Source of the DNA: Allomuricauda sp.
GTDB taxonomy: Bacteria > Bacteroidota > Bacteroidia > Flavobacteriales > Flavobacteriaceae
Length of the DNA: 64,000 bases
Assembly: GCA_003712125.1 (NCBI GenBank)
Contig: RHLF01000001.1
Span: 248,001 to 312,000, forward strand
Direction: 5' to 3'
Shown here: one piece after another, positions 61,172 through 64,000 of the stretch
Numbering within the stretch: the stretch's first letter is position 1
Layout of the letters: each line of letters begins with the position of its first letter
Translations under genes and position numbers: made by a program
Notes under the pieces: generated by a model
Told to the model about the DNA's origin: nothing
Seen by the model: only the letters and a program-made list of their open reading frames with translations
The model's database searches: none

Positions 61172-64000
61172 ATGTCATCAAAAAACAAGCTCCTAATCGC
61201 ACTATTCCTAATCCTAGTAACATCTACCCATAATCTCATTGCCCAAGGCTTTGAGGGCTACTACCAACATCCTGATATTCACCAGAACCAAATCGTTTTT
61301 GTGGCCGAAGGTGATATATGGAAAGTACCTGTTTCAGGAGGTTTGGCGCAAAGATTAACGACCCATGCCGAGCAAGAATTATATCCAATTATTTCACCAG
61401 ATGGTAAAACCTTGGCCTATTCAGCAACCTATGAAGGGCCCTACGAGGTATATACACTACCCATTGATGGTGGTCTAACCACCAGATGGACGTATGAATC
61501 CGATGGTTCATTCGTTACGAGCTGGACCCCAGATGGTAAAATTGTATACCAAACCTGGGCTTATAGCAAACGACCCGATGAACAATTGGTGACCATTGAC
61601 CTTGATTCGAAAGTGAAAAGTGTAGTACCACTTTATCAAGCCAGTGAAGGCATACAGGATGAAGAGGGCAATTGGTACTTCATTCGTCCTGCAGACCACA
61701 ACAATGTCACCAAACGCTATAAGGGGGGTACGGCAAGACAAATTTGGAAATTTGATGGCAGCAACGAGGCTGTAAAACTGACCACAGACCATGATGGTGA
61801 AAGCTTTCATCCGATGTGGTACAATGGACGTATTTATTTTATCACCGATAGGGATGGTATGATGAACATTTGGTCAATGAACCCATCAGGTGGAGATTTA
61901 CAGCAGCACACCCAACATGAAGATTTTGATGTGCGTTATGCAAATCTTGATTCGGGGAAAATCGTATACCAGCATGCCGCAGATTTATGGTTGTTGGATA
62001 TTGCTACCGGGGCCACTAACAAAATAGACATTCGTTTGGCTTCAGACCTGGAACAACTCCGTGAGAAATGGGACGAGAACCCCTCGCGCTACATTACTTC
62101 GGTACACCCCAACCCCAAGGGTGATAAAATTGCGATTACCGCCCGAGGGCGTGTTTTTGTGGTTCCGGTCAAAACAGGTCGTACCGTTTCCTTTACCGAA
62201 CAACAAGGGGTGCGTTTTCGTGACGCTGTTTTTTCGCATGACGGCAACAATATCATTACCCTTTCAGATCAAAGTGGTGAATTCGAATTTGTACAATTCA
62301 AGGCAGATGGCTCAGGTACAACCAAGGTGCTGACCAAAGACGGAAACCTGTTGCGCTATCAAGGAATTCCTTCTCCCGATGGCAAGTATATCGCCTATGA
62401 CGATTTGGAAGCCAATATGTATGTGCTGAATGTAGCTACTGGGGTAAGCACCAAAATATCAACCAATCAAGAGGGGATCTGGGACTTTTCTTGGTCACCT
62501 GACAGTCAATGGTTGGCCTTCGTGCAAAGGGCAATGAACACCATGGCTCAGATCAAGGTCTTTAATGTGAATGACCAAACCAGTTTTGATTTGACCACGG
62601 ATCGCGCAAATAGTTTTAACCCTAAATGGAGTCCGGATGGTAAATTCCTCTACTTCTTGTCTGATAGAAGTTTTACTTCCTTGGTAGGTAGTCCTTGGGG
62701 TACACGCCAACCAGAACCCTATTGGGACGCCAGCGAAAAAGTATACCATGTTGCCCTTCAAAAGGGCACCCGTTCACCCTTTCGTGAAAAAGACGAGTTG
62801 ATGACCGATGATAAGAAGGAAAAACCAAAGACTGATGCCAAGAAGAAGGGAAAAGATAAAGCGGACGAGGATCAACTCATTGTGACCATCGATAAAAACG
62901 GTATACAAGCGCGAATTGTTGAAGTTCCCATAGCTGCCGGCAACTACAATAGTTTAACGGTCAATGATAAAGCTTTATACCTAATGGCTCGCGAAACCGG
63001 AATCAATGCCAAATCGCATCTGAAAGTGGTCAAAATCACCAATGAAAAAATCGAACTTAAAGATATGGTCTCGGCCATTTCTGGTTATGAAATGACCCAA
63101 GATGGCAAAAAGCTGCTGGTGCGTAAAGGTCGAAACTATTTTATGGTAGATGCAGGTACGGGCAAGGCATCATTGGACGATGCCAAAATCGACATTAGTG
63201 GTTGGAAGTTCGCTATAGATCCAAAAGAGGACTGGAAACAGATTTTTACCGATGCTTGGCGTATGGAACGCGATTATTTCTACGATAAGAATATGCATGG
63301 CGTAGCTTGGGATGCCATGTATAAAAAATACCTTCCCCTGGTTGACCGTGTGACCACCAGGCAGGAACTCTCAGATCTGATAGGTCGCTTTGTAGGCGAA
63401 CTATCCGCATTGCACACCAGTGTACGTGGTGGCGATACCCGATCTGACAACAAGCAAATTGCGGTGGCAAGCCTAGGTGCCGAAGTGAGTCGAGATGCCA
63501 GCAATGGCGGGTTTCGCATTGATTATATCTACAAGGTTGACCCCGATTATCCGGATGAGAAGTCCCCCTTGGATGACCCTTACCTGGGCATTAAAGAAGG
63601 GGATGTCATTACACAGGTGAATGGTAGGGATGCCCTATCGGCATTAGATTTGGGCGAACTCATTCGAAACCAAGCGGGCAAACAGGTGCGTCTGCGCCTT
63701 AAACGGGGTGACACAAGTCGAGATGTAATCGTCAAACCCACTGGAAACGAATTTGCTTTGCGCTATAGGGATTGGGAATATGGCAACCGTCTCAAGGTTG
63801 AAAACGATAGTGAGCAACAAATCGGGTACCTACACCTTCGCGCCATGGGCAGTCGCGATATCAGCCAATTTTACCGTGAATTTTATCCTGTTTTCAATAG
63901 AAAGGGCCTGATCGTAGATGTGCGTTACAATTGGGGTGGAAATATCGATAGTTTTATTTTAGAAAAGCTCTTGCGCAAGGCCTGGATGTATTGGAAAGGT
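61172..64000 (+). CDS. Tricorn-type S41 protease, N-terminal part (cut by window edge)
   Basis: 943 residues are visible and the frame is open to the right edge. Signal peptide KNKLLIALFLILVTSTHNLIA, then beta-propeller blades with repeated SPDGK motifs (ISPDGKTLAYSA, PSPDGKYIAYDD, WSPDSQWLAFV, WSPDGKFLYFLS), a low-complexity Lys/Asp linker (near 62810-62870), the C1 domain (DAWRMERDYFYDKNMHGVAW), a PDZ domain (LGIKEGDVITQVNGRDALSA) and the start of the S41 peptidase domain (GLIVDVRYNWGGNID). The catalytic Ser lies beyond the window. Exported peptidase that trims peptides. Confidence 0.92.
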   Translation, partial: MSSKNKLLIALFLILVTSTHNLIAQGFEGYYQHPDIHQNQIVFVAEGDIWKVPVSGGLAQRLTTHAEQELYPIISPDGKTLAYSATYEGPYEVYTLPIDGGLTTRWTYESDGSFVTSWTPDGKIVYQTWAYSKRPDEQLVTIDLDSKVKSVVPLYQASEGIQDEEGNWYFIRPADHNNVTKRYKGGTARQIWKFDGSNEAVKLTTDHDGESFHPMWYNGRIYFITDRDGMMNIWSMNPSGGDLQQHTQHEDFDVRYANLDSGKIVYQHAADLWLLDIATGATNKIDIRLASDLEQLREKWDENPSRYITSVHPNPKGDKIAITARGRVFVVPVKTGRTVSFTEQQGVRFRDAVFSHDGNNIITLSDQSGEFEFVQFKADGSGTTKVLTKDGNLLRYQGIPSPDGKYIAYDDLEANMYVLNVATGVSTKISTNQEGIWDFSWSPDSQWLAFVQRAMNTMAQIKVFNVNDQTSFDLTTDRANSFNPKWSPDGKFLYFLSDRSFTSLVGSPWGTRQPEPYWDASEKVYHVALQKGTRSPFREKDELMTDDKKEKPKTDAKKKGKDKADEDQLIVTIDKNGIQARIVEVPIAAGNYNSLTVNDKALYLMARETGINAKSHLKVVKITNEKIELKDMVSAISGYEMTQDGKKLLVRKGRNYFMVDAGTGKASLDDAKIDISGWKFAIDPKEDWKQIFTDAWRMERDYFYDKNMHGVAWDAMYKKYLPLVDRVTTRQELSDLIGRFVGELSALHTSVRGGDTRSDNKQIAVASLGAEVSRDASNGGFRIDYIYKVDPDYPDEKSPLDDPYLGIKEGDVITQVNGRDALSALDLGELIRNQAGKQVRLRLKRGDTSRDVIVKPTGNEFALRYRDWEYGNRLKVENDSEQQIGYLHLRAMGSRDISQFYREFYPVFNRKGLIVDVRYNWGGNIDSFILEKLLRKAWMYWKG

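Overview
The window is chromosomal DNA from a member of the Bacteroidota, most likely a marine Flavobacteriaceae (Muricauda/Allomuricauda-like; the genus is inferred). The evidence is Bacteroidota-type -7 boxes (TAnnTTTG) in front of many genes, almost no Shine-Dalgarno sites, lineage-typical families (DUF6089, DUF5686, 2TM, AraC regulators with membrane helices, a sulfite reductase with a C-terminal HEPN domain) and the pdxJ/CBS/nadK/DUF6089/uppS/bamA/ompH/ompH/murI block. No rRNA, tRNA, CRISPR array, insertion sequence or prophage was seen.

Region 1 (1-18.3 kb, mostly minus strand) is a sulfur and methionine island. An operon-like run, DUF2061-cysH-cysD-cysN-sir-sumT-sirC-fnr, covers sulfate activation, reduction to sulfide, siroheme synthesis and electron supply. 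An Rrf2 regulator lies just upstream. Three copies of a CCTAT-N7-ATAGG palindrome lie at the two likely control points. The island also carries a homocysteine methyltransferase gene behind a SAM-I riboswitch, a metY-metX-metZ operon behind a second SAM-I riboswitch, and metK behind a different, SAM-II-like leader. In all three leaders a downstream segment is complementary to the 5' part of the aptamer, so they seem to share a switching design.

Region 2 (18.6-32.5 kb) holds a deoxynucleoside kinase, a membrane pyrophosphatase with an unusual C-terminal tail, a large DUF5686 surface protein, the pyruvate dehydrogenase E1 beta subunit, etfBA behind a 28-bp perfect palindrome, a bifunctional nuclease, a CNT nucleoside transporter, thyA and a lipoprotein made of five ~110-residue repeats.

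Region 3 (32.6-40.7 kb) has a two-component system directly followed by egtB-egtD-DUF427 (ergothioneine-type synthesis). Then come a glycogen-binding-like small protein, a class V PLP enzyme, a 2TM protein, dihydrofolate reductase and an alpha/beta hydrolase.

Region 4 (40.7-50.3 kb) is the conserved envelope block murI-ompH-ompH-bamA-uppS-DUF6089-nadK-CBS, divergent from pdxJ and a hydrolase. Region 5 (50.3-64 kb) holds an SGNH lipase-like lipoprotein behind a second copy of the etfBA palindrome core, a holin-family membrane protein, tig-clpP-clpX, small envelope proteins, an AraC-type regulator, a GH3 enzyme, a DUF2797 protein and the start of a tricorn-type protease that runs off the right edge.

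The main points of interest are regulatory: a probable Rrf2 sulfur regulon, three SAM-sensing leaders of two classes, and a palindrome that may link etfBA to an exported lipase. No wholly new multi-gene system could be demonstrated from sequence alone.
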